Assembly: GCA_016124645.1 (NCBI GenBank)
Contig: WGNE01000010.1
Span: forward strand, 55,878-119,877
Reading direction: 5' to 3'
Length of the DNA stretch: 64,000 nt
Origin: Alphaproteobacteria bacterium
GTDB lineage: Bacteria; Pseudomonadota; Alphaproteobacteria; Micavibrionales; UBA2020
Part shown: one piece after another, positions 27,163-36,417 of the stretch
Layout: each line of letters opens with the position of its first letter
How positions within the stretch are numbered: the stretch's first letter is position 1
Notes under the pieces: generated by a model
Told to the model about the DNA's origin: nothing
Database searches by the model: none
Seen by the model: the letters and a program-made list of their open reading frames with translations, nothing else
Translations under genes and position numbers: made by a program

Positions 27163-28522
27163 AGTTTTTCACCGTTTCCTTGAAGATTTCACGAAGGTTG
27201 ACGAGGTCGTCAAGCGCGGCGCGCTCGTCAATCTGGTGCATGCCGCCGCGGGAAAGATAATCTTCGGGCTTGTGCTTTTCGCAGGCGATGCCGCCGCGCT
27301 CGGGCAGGCCCAGCTCGATGATTTCGGCCTTCGGGAAGACCTGCGCGGCGAAGCGCCCGTCGGTCGTGCCGCCGCTGCCGTCCAGTTCGGCGTCCTTGCC
27401 CAGCACGGTCTTCACCGCCTTCTGCGCGGAAAGCGCGAGGTCGGCGGGTTCGCTGTAATACGGCACCGATGCCGTGTCCTTGTTTGCGGTCACGGTGATG
27501 TTCTTCAGCAAGGGCGCGTCCGGGTGGTTCTTCGCCCAGTCGGGCGGATTGGCGAGCGCGTCCTTGATCCATTTCTCGAGCCCGTCCGGCGTCTGGTCGG
27601 GCGTGAAGCGGATGTTCCACATCATCTCCGCCTTGCCGGGGATGATGGCGCTGGCGTTGAAGTCGCCGGATTTCAGCGCGACGGCCTCGAAATTCGTGTT
27701 CGGGAAGTGCTCGTTCCCGTCCTTCCATTCGTGGCTGTTCAGGATGGCGATAGCAAGCGCGAGGGCGCGGTTCGGATTCTCGAAAAGTTCCTGATAGGCC
27801 GCGTGGCCCTGCACGCCCGCGACGTTGAAGGTGCCGACAAGGCTGCCGCGGCGGCCGATTTTGATATGGCTGCCAAGTTCGTCCTGCGAGCTGGGCTCGC
27901 CCACGATGAAGGCGTCGGGCGCCTCGCCTTTTTGCTTGAGCCATTGCAGGACTTTGTTGGTGCCGTTGACGGCGGCCCATTCCTCGTCTGTCGTCAGGAT
28001 CATGCTGATCTTGACCTTGCCGCCGGCTTTGAGTTCTTTTTGCAGGTCTTCGACGGCGGTGATGAAGGCGGCGACGCTGCCCTTCATGTCGGTCACGCCG
28101 CGGCCGTGCAGATAGCCGTCCTTGATCGTGCCGCTGAACGGGTCTTGCGTCCACTTGGCGGCATCGCCCGGCGGCACCACGTCGAGGTGGCCGATGTAGC
28201 AGATGTGCCTGACGGGTTCGCCGTCGTCATCGTTTGCGGGGCCGAGGTTCCATTCCAGATAGACGTTTTCGACCGGGTAATCCCATTTCGGGTGGTCGCC
28301 TTCGAATTCCATGCGGGTCGCGGTCGCGCCGGATTTCTCCGCCGCCTCGACGGCAAGGTCGATGCTGCGGCGCGATTCAGGCTGGTCTTCCGCCTTCAGC
28401 GCGGTCACGCTGGCCACGCGCACCAGTTCCTGCGCCAGTTTCACCGTCGCGTCCTGCGCGTGGCGGTCATGGTCGTGCCGGGCGTGGTCGTGCTTCGCGG
28501 TTTTTTTGTCAGGCTGCGGCAT
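27086..28522 (-). CDS. dapE: M20 metallopeptidase, DapE-type (succinyl-diaminopimelate desuccinylase-like)
   Basis: YIGHLDVVPPGDAAKWTQDPFSGTIKDGYLHGRGVTDMKGSVAAF, TTDEEW, GRRGSLVGTFNVAGVQGHAAYQ, GGTTDGRFAAQVFPKAEIIELG. His/Asp-rich N-terminal extension. Confidence 0.88.
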   Translation of the reverse strand: MPQPDKKTAKHDHARHDHDRHAQDATVKLAQELVRVASVTALKAEDQPESRRSIDLAVEAAEKSGATATRMEFEGDHPKWDYPVENVYLEWNLGPANDDDGEPVRHICYIGHLDVVPPGDAAKWTQDPFSGTIKDGYLHGRGVTDMKGSVAAFITAVEDLQKELKAGGKVKISMILTTDEEWAAVNGTNKVLQWLKQKGEAPDAFIVGEPSSQDELGSHIKIGRRGSLVGTFNVAGVQGHAAYQELFENPNRALALAIAILNSHEWKDGNEHFPNTNFEAVALKSGDFNASAIIPGKAEMMWNIRFTPDQTPDGLEKWIKDALANPPDWAKNHPDAPLLKNITVTANKDTASVPYYSEPADLALSAQKAVKTVLGKDAELDGSGGTTDGRFAAQVFPKAEIIELGLPERGGIACEKHKPEDYLSRGGMHQIDERAALDDLVNLREIFKETVKNYGQQQRKPASKRPAPQPGPAPGGAG

Positions 28523-29366
28523 TCATCGTATCCGGTTCGTAATAGCGGGTGGTGTTGATGCGGCGCGGGTCCATCGCCGTCTTAGCGATTTGGCGGAAGC
28601 CGGAGGTCGGCAGCTCCGCCGCTTTATACAGGAACTGGTAGGCGCCCTCGGAATCGCGCACCATGAGCGCGCCCTGATGGTGGCGGCGCAGCCGGCTATA
28701 GACCTGCTCCCTGCCCTGCAGCAGGCTGGCGCAGATCACCAGCTCGTTGTCGCGCGGGTCGTATTGCAGCGCGTCCATACAGCGGACATCGACGCGGTCG
28801 GACAGGTCGAGCTTTTGGCCCAGCTGGCGGGCGAGGTCGCAGGCCTCGCTGTCGTAATCGACGCAGACGATCTGCGCGTCCGGCACGCTGTAGGCCAGCA
28901 GGAAAGCGGTGATGGGCAGCGCGCCCGCGCCAAGGAAGCTGATGGTCGAAAAGCTGCGGTTTTCGAACAGCTCTTTTTCCGCGCGGCAGAGCTCGCGGTA
29001 TTCGGGGTAGTACCAGAATTCGTCAAGGTGGCAGTCCGCGCGGGAGATCAGGTTGCGTGCCCAGAATTTCTCCATCTCGCATTCCGCCTGCCCGCAAAGG
29101 CCGGGCAGGGTTTCGCGCTCCTCCGACAGCTCGGGGGTCTGCAGCAGGTAGCCCGAAACATCCGGCGACTGGCAGCGCGTCAGGGTGCGCACAAGGTGGG
29201 TGAGCGAGCGGTTCACGCGCTCGTTCTGCGGCGAGAGGTTTTGCTCTGCCGACAGCAGCGCGTAGCTTTCACGAATGGCCTGTTCGGCTTCTTTGCGGAG
29301 TTCCATGGGCGTCACACTCTTGAGTACCGTTTGGGGCGTTAACATATTGTCAGAAAAATCTGTCAT
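28509..29366 (-). CDS. Nicotianamine synthase-like (NAS/CntL-type aminobutanoyl transferase-like) protein
   Basis: STISFLGAGALPITAFLLAYSVPDAQIVCVDYDSEACDLARQLGQKLDLSDRVDVRCMDALQYD...ICASLLQG...GALMVRDSEGAYQFLYKAAEL resembles the NAS signature (GSGPLP...IDxDxxAn.A..., LMLRSAHGxRxFLYP). Confidence 0.78.
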   Translation of the reverse strand: MTDFSDNMLTPQTVLKSVTPMELRKEAEQAIRESYALLSAEQNLSPQNERVNRSLTHLVRTLTRCQSPDVSGYLLQTPELSEERETLPGLCGQAECEMEKFWARNLISRADCHLDEFWYYPEYRELCRAEKELFENRSFSTISFLGAGALPITAFLLAYSVPDAQIVCVDYDSEACDLARQLGQKLDLSDRVDVRCMDALQYDPRDNELVICASLLQGREQVYSRLRRHHQGALMVRDSEGAYQFLYKAAELPTSGFRQIAKTAMDPRRINTTRYYEPDTMNAAA

Positions 29367-29400
29367 ATTCCAGCTTTAAAACCGGCGTTTCCGGTCGGGC

Positions 29401-29460
29401 ATCCCTCTCCTGCCGCCACCGTGTTTCACGAAGCTGAAAACATGATGGCGGCAGGGGGAT
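29401..29460 (-). other. Inverted repeat/hairpin in the leader of the NAS-like operon
   Basis: cctgccgcca (29409-29418) ... tggcggcagg (29446-29455), extended by atccc/ggggat. Confidence 0.5.
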
Positions 29461-29537
29461 CTTCACTTACACGACGAAGCTCGGTTTGAATCTGCCGGTC
29501 GGCACGCGTCCAGACGTCCGACCTTGAGTAATTGATA

Positions 29538-29560
29538 TTGCAAATCATTCTCATTTGTAA
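29538..29560. promoter_or_regulatory. Fur-box-like sequence
   Basis: ttgcaaatcattctcatttgtaa; reverse complement core ACAAATGAGAATGATTTGC matches 16/19 of GCAAATGATAATCATTTGC-type Fur boxes; in AT-rich divergent intergenic region. Confidence 0.65.
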
Positions 29561-29759
29561 AGTGTTTTATTGAGTTAAATAAAATATAATATAATTCATA
29601 TATTTATTTTGTTTTATTAAAGTAATTTTAAGTGTCGGAATTGCGCCGTCGCGGACGATTTGGCCAATTCCTTGCCCTGCCCCGCTATCGCCCCATATAC
29701 TTGGGTATCAGATTTTTTACCCGCATTTCATTTTCACAAATCCCCAAAGGAGAATAGCC

Positions 29760-30725
29760 ATGCATAAACGCAAACTCGGAAACTCGGGCCTCGAGGTCAT
29801 GCCCGTCTGCTTCGGCGGCAACGTCTTCGGCTGGACGATCGACGAGGCGACGTCCTTCACCATCCTCGACGCCTTCGTCGGCGAAGGGCTGGATTTCATC
29901 GACACGGCGGACGTCTATTCCCGCTGGATCGAGGGCAACAAGGGCGGCGAGTCCGAAACCATCCTCGGCAACTGGTTCGCGAAAAGCGGCAAGCGCAAGG
30001 ACGTCGTGCTGGCCACCAAGGTCGGCATGGAGACCGAGCTTGGCACGGGGCTGCGCAAGGAGCACATCATGGCCTCGGTCGAGGCCTCGCTGAAGCGGCT
30101 GCAAACGGATTACATCGACCTCTACCAGTCCCACAAGGACGACGAGAACGCGCCGATGGAAGAAACGCTGGCGGCCTACCAGCAGCTCATCAAGGACGGC
30201 AAGGTGCGCGCCATCGGCGCTTCCAACTTTTCGGCCGAGCGCCTTGCGAAGTCGCTGGAAGTCAGCAAGGAGCACGGGTTGCCCCGCTACGAAAGCCTGC
30301 AGCCCGGCTATAACCTTTACGACCGCGAGGGCTACGAAAAGGCGCTCGAGCCGCTGTGCCGCAAGGAAAACATCGGCGTCATCAGCTATTACTCCCTCGC
30401 CCGCGGCTTCCTTTCCGGCAAGTACCGGTCGGAAGCGGACCTGAACAAGAGCCCGCGCGGCAAGTCGGTCGGGGAGAATTACCTGAACGAGCGCGGCTTC
30501 GCCATCCTCGAGGCGCTCGACAACGTGGCGGGCAACCTGAACGCCACGCCCGCGCAGGTCGCCCTCGCCTGGCTCATCGCCCGGCCCGGCATCACCGCCC
30601 CCATCGTCTCGGCCACCAGCCTCGAACAGCTCAAAGACATCACGCATTCCGTGAAGATCACCCTGAGCGACGCGGATATCGCCGAGCTCGACATGGCCAG
30701 CGCGTGGCAGAAAAAAGCGGCGTAA
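29760..30725 (+). CDS. Aldo/keto reductase
   Basis: RKLGNSGLEVMPVCFGGNVFGW...FIDTADVYSRW...DYIDLYQSHKDD...VRAIGASNFSAERL. Confidence 0.94.
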   Translation: MHKRKLGNSGLEVMPVCFGGNVFGWTIDEATSFTILDAFVGEGLDFIDTADVYSRWIEGNKGGESETILGNWFAKSGKRKDVVLATKVGMETELGTGLRKEHIMASVEASLKRLQTDYIDLYQSHKDDENAPMEETLAAYQQLIKDGKVRAIGASNFSAERLAKSLEVSKEHGLPRYESLQPGYNLYDREGYEKALEPLCRKENIGVISYYSLARGFLSGKYRSEADLNKSPRGKSVGENYLNERGFAILEALDNVAGNLNATPAQVALAWLIARPGITAPIVSATSLEQLKDITHSVKITLSDADIAELDMASAWQKKAA

Positions 30726-30744
30726 CTTTTTTGACGGCTTAATC

Positions 30745-30864
30745 CCCTCTCCCGCTCGCGGGAGAGGGAGGGACCCAACCGCAAGGTTGGGAGGGAGAGG
30801 GTTTGTGCGCGTATTTGGCGCTTAAGTCCCCTCTCCCCGGCCCTCTCCCGCAGGCGGGAGAGGG
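30745..30864. repeat. Cluster of palindromic hairpins between convergent genes (bidirectional terminator and/or REP-like repeats)
   Basis: ccctctcccgctcgcgggagaggg (30745-30768), cccaaccgcaaggttggg (30774-30791), ccctctcccgcaggcgggagaggg (30841-30864). Confidence 0.7.
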
Positions 30865-30875
30865 AGTCAGCGGGT

Positions 30876-31755
30876 TTACTTGCCCGGCGGTTTCGGTTTC
30901 TGCGGGTCCGCGGCGGGGCGCGGCTTCATGCCCAGCTTGTCGTAGGGGACTTTCATGGCGTAATCGCCGAGCTTCAGCGGCAGGTCGGCGTCCGGTTCCT
31001 GCCCGATGGTCGGGATGACGATTGAGTAGTCATGCGGCACGCGGCGGTAAGCACGCTTGGGGATGCCGAAGCCGTAGCCGATATGCCCCTCGCCCGCGAT
31101 GACGACGAGTTTCTTGTCCGCGTTGTCGGGGTTGGAGAGGAAGTCGGCGACCGTCTCGGCCATCGCCTCGTCCCAGAGCACCATCATCTTGTAACGTCCC
31201 TCGGCCGCTTCGGGCGGAATGCCGGGGCCGCTGAAGAACGGCAGGTAGCGGCCGCGGTGGTAAGGGTCGTCCATGTCGAGTTCCGGCACCTCGGGGCTCG
31301 TCCCGCCGGAGCGCACGACGGCCTCGATCTCCTTCGTCGGCTTCAGCCCGACGAGGGGGATGGAATTGTCCTGAATGAAGTCCAGCACCGGCTGATAAGC
31401 CTCGCGCCAGTCGGGGGTCCATTGTTCGTCGAACAGGGCGTTCAGCTCGTCCTTGGTCATCTTGCCCTGCTCCAGCTTGTCCAGCGCGGGCTGGGCGGAG
31501 CGGCGGAACATCTCCATGCCCACGGCGACCTTGCCGGGGTTTTTCGCGAAAAGCTCCTCGATGATCTCCAGCTGGGCCTGATGCGCGGCGATATTGTCGT
31601 GCAGCTCGCTGACGTAGATGACGCGCGCGCTTGAAATCGCATCCATCATCTGCTCCTTCGTCACTTCCGTGCCGGTTTGCAGGTGAACGATGTCACCGTC
31701 CTTCATCTTGTCGATGTTCGTATAGGGCGCGGACGCATTGAATTTTTTGCGCATG
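30876..31755 (-). CDS. ChaN-like haem-binding-uptake/TIKI-superfamily protein
   Basis: ARVIYVSELHDNIAAHQAQLEIIEELFAKNPGKVAVGMEMFRRSAQPALDK...AGEGHIGYGFGIPKRAYRR. Start at 31755 or 31791. Confidence 0.78.
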
Positions 31756-31843
31756 GGACTCACGGCGAAATTCCTTCTCAAAAACGGCATTATAAAAAGA
31801 GGTGATGTAAAATACCCGCCTCTCCCGCCTTTGGCAAGGGGGG

Positions 31844-33202
31844 CTAAAGCAACGTCCCCTTCAGCAGCATACTGGCCACGCTGAAATAGATGACCAGCCC
31901 CGTCACGTCCACCAGCGTGGCGACGAAGGGGGCGGAGGCGATGGCCGGATCGACGCCGACGCGGCGCAGCAGCATGGGCAGCATGGAGCCCATGAGCGAA
32001 CCCCAGAGGACGATGCCCACCAGCGTGCCGCCCACGGCCAGCGCGATGAGCGGGTAATGCGGCCCGTAAAGCGTCGCGTGCCCGGGCCAGAGGTAGATGC
32101 GGATGATGCCGACCACGCCGAGGATGAGCCCGAGCAGCAGGCCCGACAGGCACTCCCTCAGGAACACCCGCCACCAGTCGCGCAGGCGGATCTCGCCCAG
32201 CGCCATGGCGCGGATGACCAGCGTGGTCGCCTGCGAGCCCGAGTTGCCGCCCGATGACATGATGAGCGGCACGAAAAGCGCGAGCACCACGGCCTTGGCG
32301 ATTTCGTTCTGGTAGTGGCCCATGGCGGTGGCGGTGAACATCTCGCCGATGAACAGGGCGAGCAGCCAGCCCGCGCGCTTTTTCACCATGTCGAGAATGC
32401 TGATCTTGAAATACGGCTCGTCGAAGGCCTCCATGCCGCCCATTTTCTGGATGTCCTCGGTCGCCTCCTCCTCCACGATCTGGACGATGTCATCGACGGT
32501 GACGATGCCCTTCATGTGGAACTCGTCGTCCACCACGGGCATGACGCGGTATTCGCGGTGACCGAAGATGCGGGCGATTTCCTCCTGGTCCTGATCCTCG
32601 CGGATGAAGGCCATGTCGTCGCCCGTGGTCATGATGTCGCGCACCAGCGCGAAGGGATCGGCGCTGAACAGGTCGCGCAGCGAGACGGTGCCGAGCAGCT
32701 TCTGGTTCTGGTCCAGCACATAGGCGTAGTAAATCGTTTCCACCTGCTGGCGGGTCTGGGCGCGCAGGTAGCGCAGCGCCTCCTCCACCGTGGCGTCGGG
32801 GCGCAGGCGCGCGAAACGCGGGCTCATCAACCCGCCGGCCTCGTCCTCGTGATAGGCGAGCAGCCCCTGCACTTCCATGCGCGTGGGCGTGTCCAGAAGG
32901 TCGAGCGCGGCGGGGCGTTCTTCCTCCTCCAGCTCCTGAATCAGGTCGGCGGCGTCGTCGGGCGGCAGGATGCGAATCCACGACTTGCGGCCCAGCGGGG
33001 GCAGCAGCATGAAAAGCTCGGCCTGGTCATAGGGCAGGATGCGCAGGAAAAGCTCTTCGGCCGTGCGGCGGTCGAGCGCGCGGAAAATCTGGCCGTGCTC
33101 CTCGCCGGGCATGGAGCCCCATTCGGCCAGCAGCTTGTCGAGCCGGCGCTCAGTGAGCGCGACGTGGGTCTTGCGGAAATCGTCCTTGAGCGTTTTCATC
33201 AT
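31844..33202 (-). CDS. mgtE: Magnesium transporter MgtE
   Basis: MgtE N domain, CBS pair, MSSGGNSGSQATTLVIRAMALGEI membrane motif. Confidence 0.96.
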   Translation of the reverse strand: MMKTLKDDFRKTHVALTERRLDKLLAEWGSMPGEEHGQIFRALDRRTAEELFLRILPYDQAELFMLLPPLGRKSWIRILPPDDAADLIQELEEEERPAALDLLDTPTRMEVQGLLAYHEDEAGGLMSPRFARLRPDATVEEALRYLRAQTRQQVETIYYAYVLDQNQKLLGTVSLRDLFSADPFALVRDIMTTGDDMAFIREDQDQEEIARIFGHREYRVMPVVDDEFHMKGIVTVDDIVQIVEEEATEDIQKMGGMEAFDEPYFKISILDMVKKRAGWLLALFIGEMFTATAMGHYQNEIAKAVVLALFVPLIMSSGGNSGSQATTLVIRAMALGEIRLRDWWRVFLRECLSGLLLGLILGVVGIIRIYLWPGHATLYGPHYPLIALAVGGTLVGIVLWGSLMGSMLPMLLRRVGVDPAIASAPFVATLVDVTGLVIYFSVASMLLKGTLL

Positions 33203-33277
33203 AGCGATTCTTTCCCATGGGCGTCGGCTGGGCCTTTCAGGCGTCTGGTTAAAAGCGGTTGATGAAAACGGGCGAAA

Positions 33278-33354
33278 TGGTCGGAGTGCGGGGACTCGAA
33301 CCCCGGGCCTCTTGCTCCCGAAGCAAGCACTCTACCAGGCTGAGCTACACTCCG
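33278..33354 (-). tRNA. tRNA-Pro (CGG)
   Basis: Minus strand cggagtgtagctcagcctggtagagtgcttgcttcgggagcaagaggcccggggttcgaaccccgcactccgacca: full cloverleaf, anticodon loop ttCGGga, encoded CCA. Confidence 0.96.
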
Positions 33355-33545
33355 ATTTTCGGGGAACAAAACAGACCGCTTGTTTCGCATATTTTGCGCA
33401 ATGAAGCAATCAGTTTTCGCGCCGCCGTCCTTGCCGTGCCTCGCAAGCGGCTGCAATGGCTGGGAAATCGGCGCGCGATACGGTTCGTATTGACATGAAA
33501 AGGTTAATGTTTTATTATGAAAATATTAAAGAACAATAAAAAGAC

Positions 33546-33857
33546 ATGAACGAAGAGGCACAGATGATTCCCACCCGCGAACAAAAGTTCGTGAACGATT
33601 TCAAGGCGCTGTTCAACATTGTACGCGAGCGCGACGATGCGCCCGTCTCCTCCGTCTTCGGGCGGAACATGCAATGGGACGGCATTGTGGCCACCGAATG
33701 CCGCAACGATATCCAGCTTCTGGAAGCGGACGGCATCAGCGCGCTTTTCGACGCGCGCGCGGGCCGGCTGCAATTCACCGAGGGCACGCCGAACGAGCTC
33801 AAGGCCGTGTTGACCCGTCAGTCCCGCAAGCCCGCCCCGGCCATGCAAGGCAAATAA
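33546..33857 (+). CDS. Small conserved hypothetical protein
   Basis: 103 aa, MNEEAQMIPTREQKFVNDFKALFNIVRERDDAPVSSVFGRNMQWDGIVATE... Confidence 0.6.
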   Translation: MNEEAQMIPTREQKFVNDFKALFNIVRERDDAPVSSVFGRNMQWDGIVATECRNDIQLLEADGISALFDARAGRLQFTEGTPNELKAVLTRQSRKPAPAMQGK

Positions 33858-33916
33858 ACAACAACAGTTCGGGATTTTCTTGAGGTACGGGCGGCCCGCC
33901 TGCGCGGGCTGATCCC

Positions 33917-35059
33917 TTACGTCTGCCCGTCGCCCAGCCAGCCCTTGCGCCGGAACCAGATGAGCAAGGCGAAGGCGATGACGAACATGGCCGCCAGCGC
34001 GGCCGGGTAGCCGTAGCGCAAGTGCAGTTCCGGCATATCCTCGAAGTTCATGCCGTAGATGCCGGAAATGAAGGTCAGCGGAATGAAGATGGTGGCGATG
34101 ATGGTCAGCACCTTCATGACCTCGTTCATCTTGTTGCTGACGCTGGAAAGCTGGATATCGATGAGGCCGGAGGCGATTTCGCGGTAGGTCTCGATCATGT
34201 CGATGAGCTGGATGGTGTGGTCGTAGCAGTCGCGGAAGAACAGCTTCGTTTCATGGCCGATGAAGGGCGATTCATCGCGGATGACGGCGTTCAACATTTC
34301 GCGCTGTGGCCAGACCGCGCGGCGCGCCGTCAACAGGTCGCGCTTGAGGTCGTGGATATAGGCGATATGGCCGAACTCCGGCTTTTGCACCACGTTCTGC
34401 TCGAGGTCTTCCACCTTTTCGCCATAGACTTCCATGAGCGGGAAGAAGGAGTCCACCGCCGCGTCGATGAGCGCATAGGCCAGGTAATCCGCGCCGTTCG
34501 CGCGCAGCCTTCCGCCTTCGGCCTGCAGCCGCTTGCGCACCGGGTCGAAAACGTCGCCGGGGCGTTCCTGAAACGTGAGCACGAAATCCTTGCCGAGGCA
34601 GATCGCCACCTGCTCGGTTTCCAGCTGGCCCGTGTGGGTGGCCCAGGGGGTGTCGGTGTTCGGCGTGGCCTCCCCCGTCCCCTCGTCCGGCGGCGGGTTG
34701 ACGGGCATGCGGGTGACGATGAAAAGGTATTCGGGGTACGCTTCCAGCTTGGGCCGCTGGTGGGTGTTGACGATGTCCTCCATCGCCAGCGGGTGCAGGT
34801 TGAATTTCCTGCCGATGGACTGGATGAGCTCCGCATCGCGCAGGCCCGTCACGTTGATCCAGAGCACACGGTGCGCGCCGGCGCGCGCGGGCATTTCCTC
34901 GATGGTGTTTATTTTGTTCTGGTGCAGCGCGTCCGGCCCGTAGGCGATGACCTCTATGCTCGACTGCTGCGCGTCGGGATCGGCCGTGATGGTGCCGGGG
35001 GCCGCGCCAGGCGGTGAGCGGTGGTGTTTTTTGCGCTTATGCTTTTTGAATTGCTTCAT
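33917..35059 (-). CDS. corA: Magnesium/cobalt transporter CorA
   Basis: TSFISGIYGMNFEDMPEL-type motif (LTFISGIYGMNFEDMPELHLRYGYP), two C-terminal TM helices. Confidence 0.95.
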   Translation of the reverse strand: MKQFKKHKRKKHHRSPPGAAPGTITADPDAQQSSIEVIAYGPDALHQNKINTIEEMPARAGAHRVLWINVTGLRDAELIQSIGRKFNLHPLAMEDIVNTHQRPKLEAYPEYLFIVTRMPVNPPPDEGTGEATPNTDTPWATHTGQLETEQVAICLGKDFVLTFQERPGDVFDPVRKRLQAEGGRLRANGADYLAYALIDAAVDSFFPLMEVYGEKVEDLEQNVVQKPEFGHIAYIHDLKRDLLTARRAVWPQREMLNAVIRDESPFIGHETKLFFRDCYDHTIQLIDMIETYREIASGLIDIQLSSVSNKMNEVMKVLTIIATIFIPLTFISGIYGMNFEDMPELHLRYGYPAALAAMFVIAFALLIWFRRKGWLGDGQT

Positions 35060-35065
35060 GAGTCT

Positions 35066-36103
35066 TTAGTATTGCCGTTCCACCGCGAAGACGATGAGGT
35101 CTTCGAGATCCTTGCGGAGGGCGTTCTGCGGCAGGTCTTTCAACAGCTGGATGCCTTTTTTGGCGTAGCCCCGCGCCTGCTCCAGCGACCGGCCGATGGC
35201 ATTGTGACGCTCGAAAAGGCGCACGGCCTGCGCGAGGTCGCCGTCTTTTTGTTCGAGCGCGCCCATGCAGCGCTCCCAGAAGGCCTTTTCCTCGGGCGTG
35301 GCGTTTTTCAGCGCCTTGATGACGGGCAGCGTCATCTTGCCTTCCTTGAAATCGTCGCCCAGCGATTTGCCCAGCAGCTCTTCGGAGGCGGCGTAATCCA
35401 GCACGTCGTCCGAGATCTGGAAGGCGAGGCCGAGGTAGGCGCCGTATTCGCGCATCGCGCGGCATTCGGCGGGGTCGCGCCCGGCCACCACCGCGCCCAC
35501 TTCGCAGGCGGCGGCGAAAAGCTCCGCCGTCTTGGCGGAGATGACGTCGAGGTATTGCTCTTCCGTCGTCTCGATGTTGTTGGCGGTGGAAAGCTGCAGA
35601 ACCTCCCCTTCCGCGATGACGGCGGCGGCGTTGGAAAGGATGCGCAGCACGTCGAGCGAGCCGTCCTCCACCATCAGCTGGAACGAACGGCTGAAAAGGA
35701 AATCGCCCACCAGCACCGCGGCCTCGTTGCCGAAGAGCGCGTTGGCCGAGGCCTTGCCCCGGCGCTGGTCGCTTTCGTCCACCACGTCGTCGTGCAGCAG
35801 GGTGGCGGTATGGATGAACTCGACGCAGGCGGCGAGCTTGTGCTGCCTGCCGCCGTCGTAGCCGAAGAGCGCGGCGGAAGCCAGCGTCATGACCGGGCGG
35901 ATGCGCTTGCCCCCGGCGGCGATGAGGTGGCCGGCCAGCTGCGGGATGAGCGGAATGTCGGACTGCATGCGGTCGAGGATGATGGCGTTGACCGAGGCAA
36001 GGTCGCCTTTCAGCGCCTGGGAGAGCCTTTCCAGCGGGCTGGTCTGGGCCGCGCGCGGCGGCGGGGCGGCTTTTGTGCCGGAAACGGTCTGGAGCTGTTT
36101 CAT
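35066..36103 (-). CDS. ispB: Polyprenyl (octaprenyl) diphosphate synthase
   Basis: LLHDDVVDESDQRRGKAS and FQISDDVLDY aspartate-rich motifs. Confidence 0.93.
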   Translation of the reverse strand: MKQLQTVSGTKAAPPPRAAQTSPLERLSQALKGDLASVNAIILDRMQSDIPLIPQLAGHLIAAGGKRIRPVMTLASAALFGYDGGRQHKLAACVEFIHTATLLHDDVVDESDQRRGKASANALFGNEAAVLVGDFLFSRSFQLMVEDGSLDVLRILSNAAAVIAEGEVLQLSTANNIETTEEQYLDVISAKTAELFAAACEVGAVVAGRDPAECRAMREYGAYLGLAFQISDDVLDYAASEELLGKSLGDDFKEGKMTLPVIKALKNATPEEKAFWERCMGALEQKDGDLAQAVRLFERHNAIGRSLEQARGYAKKGIQLLKDLPQNALRKDLEDLIVFAVERQY

Positions 36104-36189
36104 GCCGGATCATCTTTATTGTTTGCGAACAACTGAGCATATTGATATAGCAAAACGGCGTAACAAAAAAGCCATATAAAGGCCACGAT

Positions 36190-36417
36190 ATGCAGGAAGT
36201 TTTCAGAACGCAGGATATCCTCGAGGTCGCGTGGCTCAAGCATGTGCTGAACGAGGCCGATATCCCCTACCACATCTTCGGCGAGCATATGAACGCCATG
36301 GGCGCGGGCATGTTCGGCATGGATGCCGCCTGCTGCCGCTTCATGGTGGAAGAGGACGATTATGACGAGGCCTGCGCCCTGCTGCGCGAAGGCGGGCTGG
36401 ACCCCTATGAGCCGTGA
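36190..36417 (+). CDS. DUF2007-type putative signal-transducing protein
   Basis: MQEVFRTQDILEVAWLKHVLNEADIPYHIFGEHM...CCRFMVEEDDYDEACALLREGGL. Confidence 0.8.
   Translation: MQEVFRTQDILEVAWLKHVLNEADIPYHIFGEHMNAMGAGMFGMDAACCRFMVEEDDYDEACALLREGGLDPYEP

Noticed and set aside
29420-29555. Small minus-strand ORF (MRMICNINYSRSDVWTRADRQIQTELRRVSEDPPAAIMFSAS) overlapping the Fur-like box
   Set aside because: Its start lies within the presumed operator/promoter, there is no ribosome-binding site, and there is no family resemblance. Likely chance.
30745-30864. Palindromic cluster considered as a CRISPR array
   Set aside because: Units are self-complementary, irregularly spaced and unequal, with no cas genes nearby.
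33894-33909. gcccgcctgcgcgggc hairpin between the small ORF and corA as another REP-like copy
   Set aside because: Short stem, lacks the conserved cgtcat/atccag flanks; more likely part of a convergent-gene terminator.
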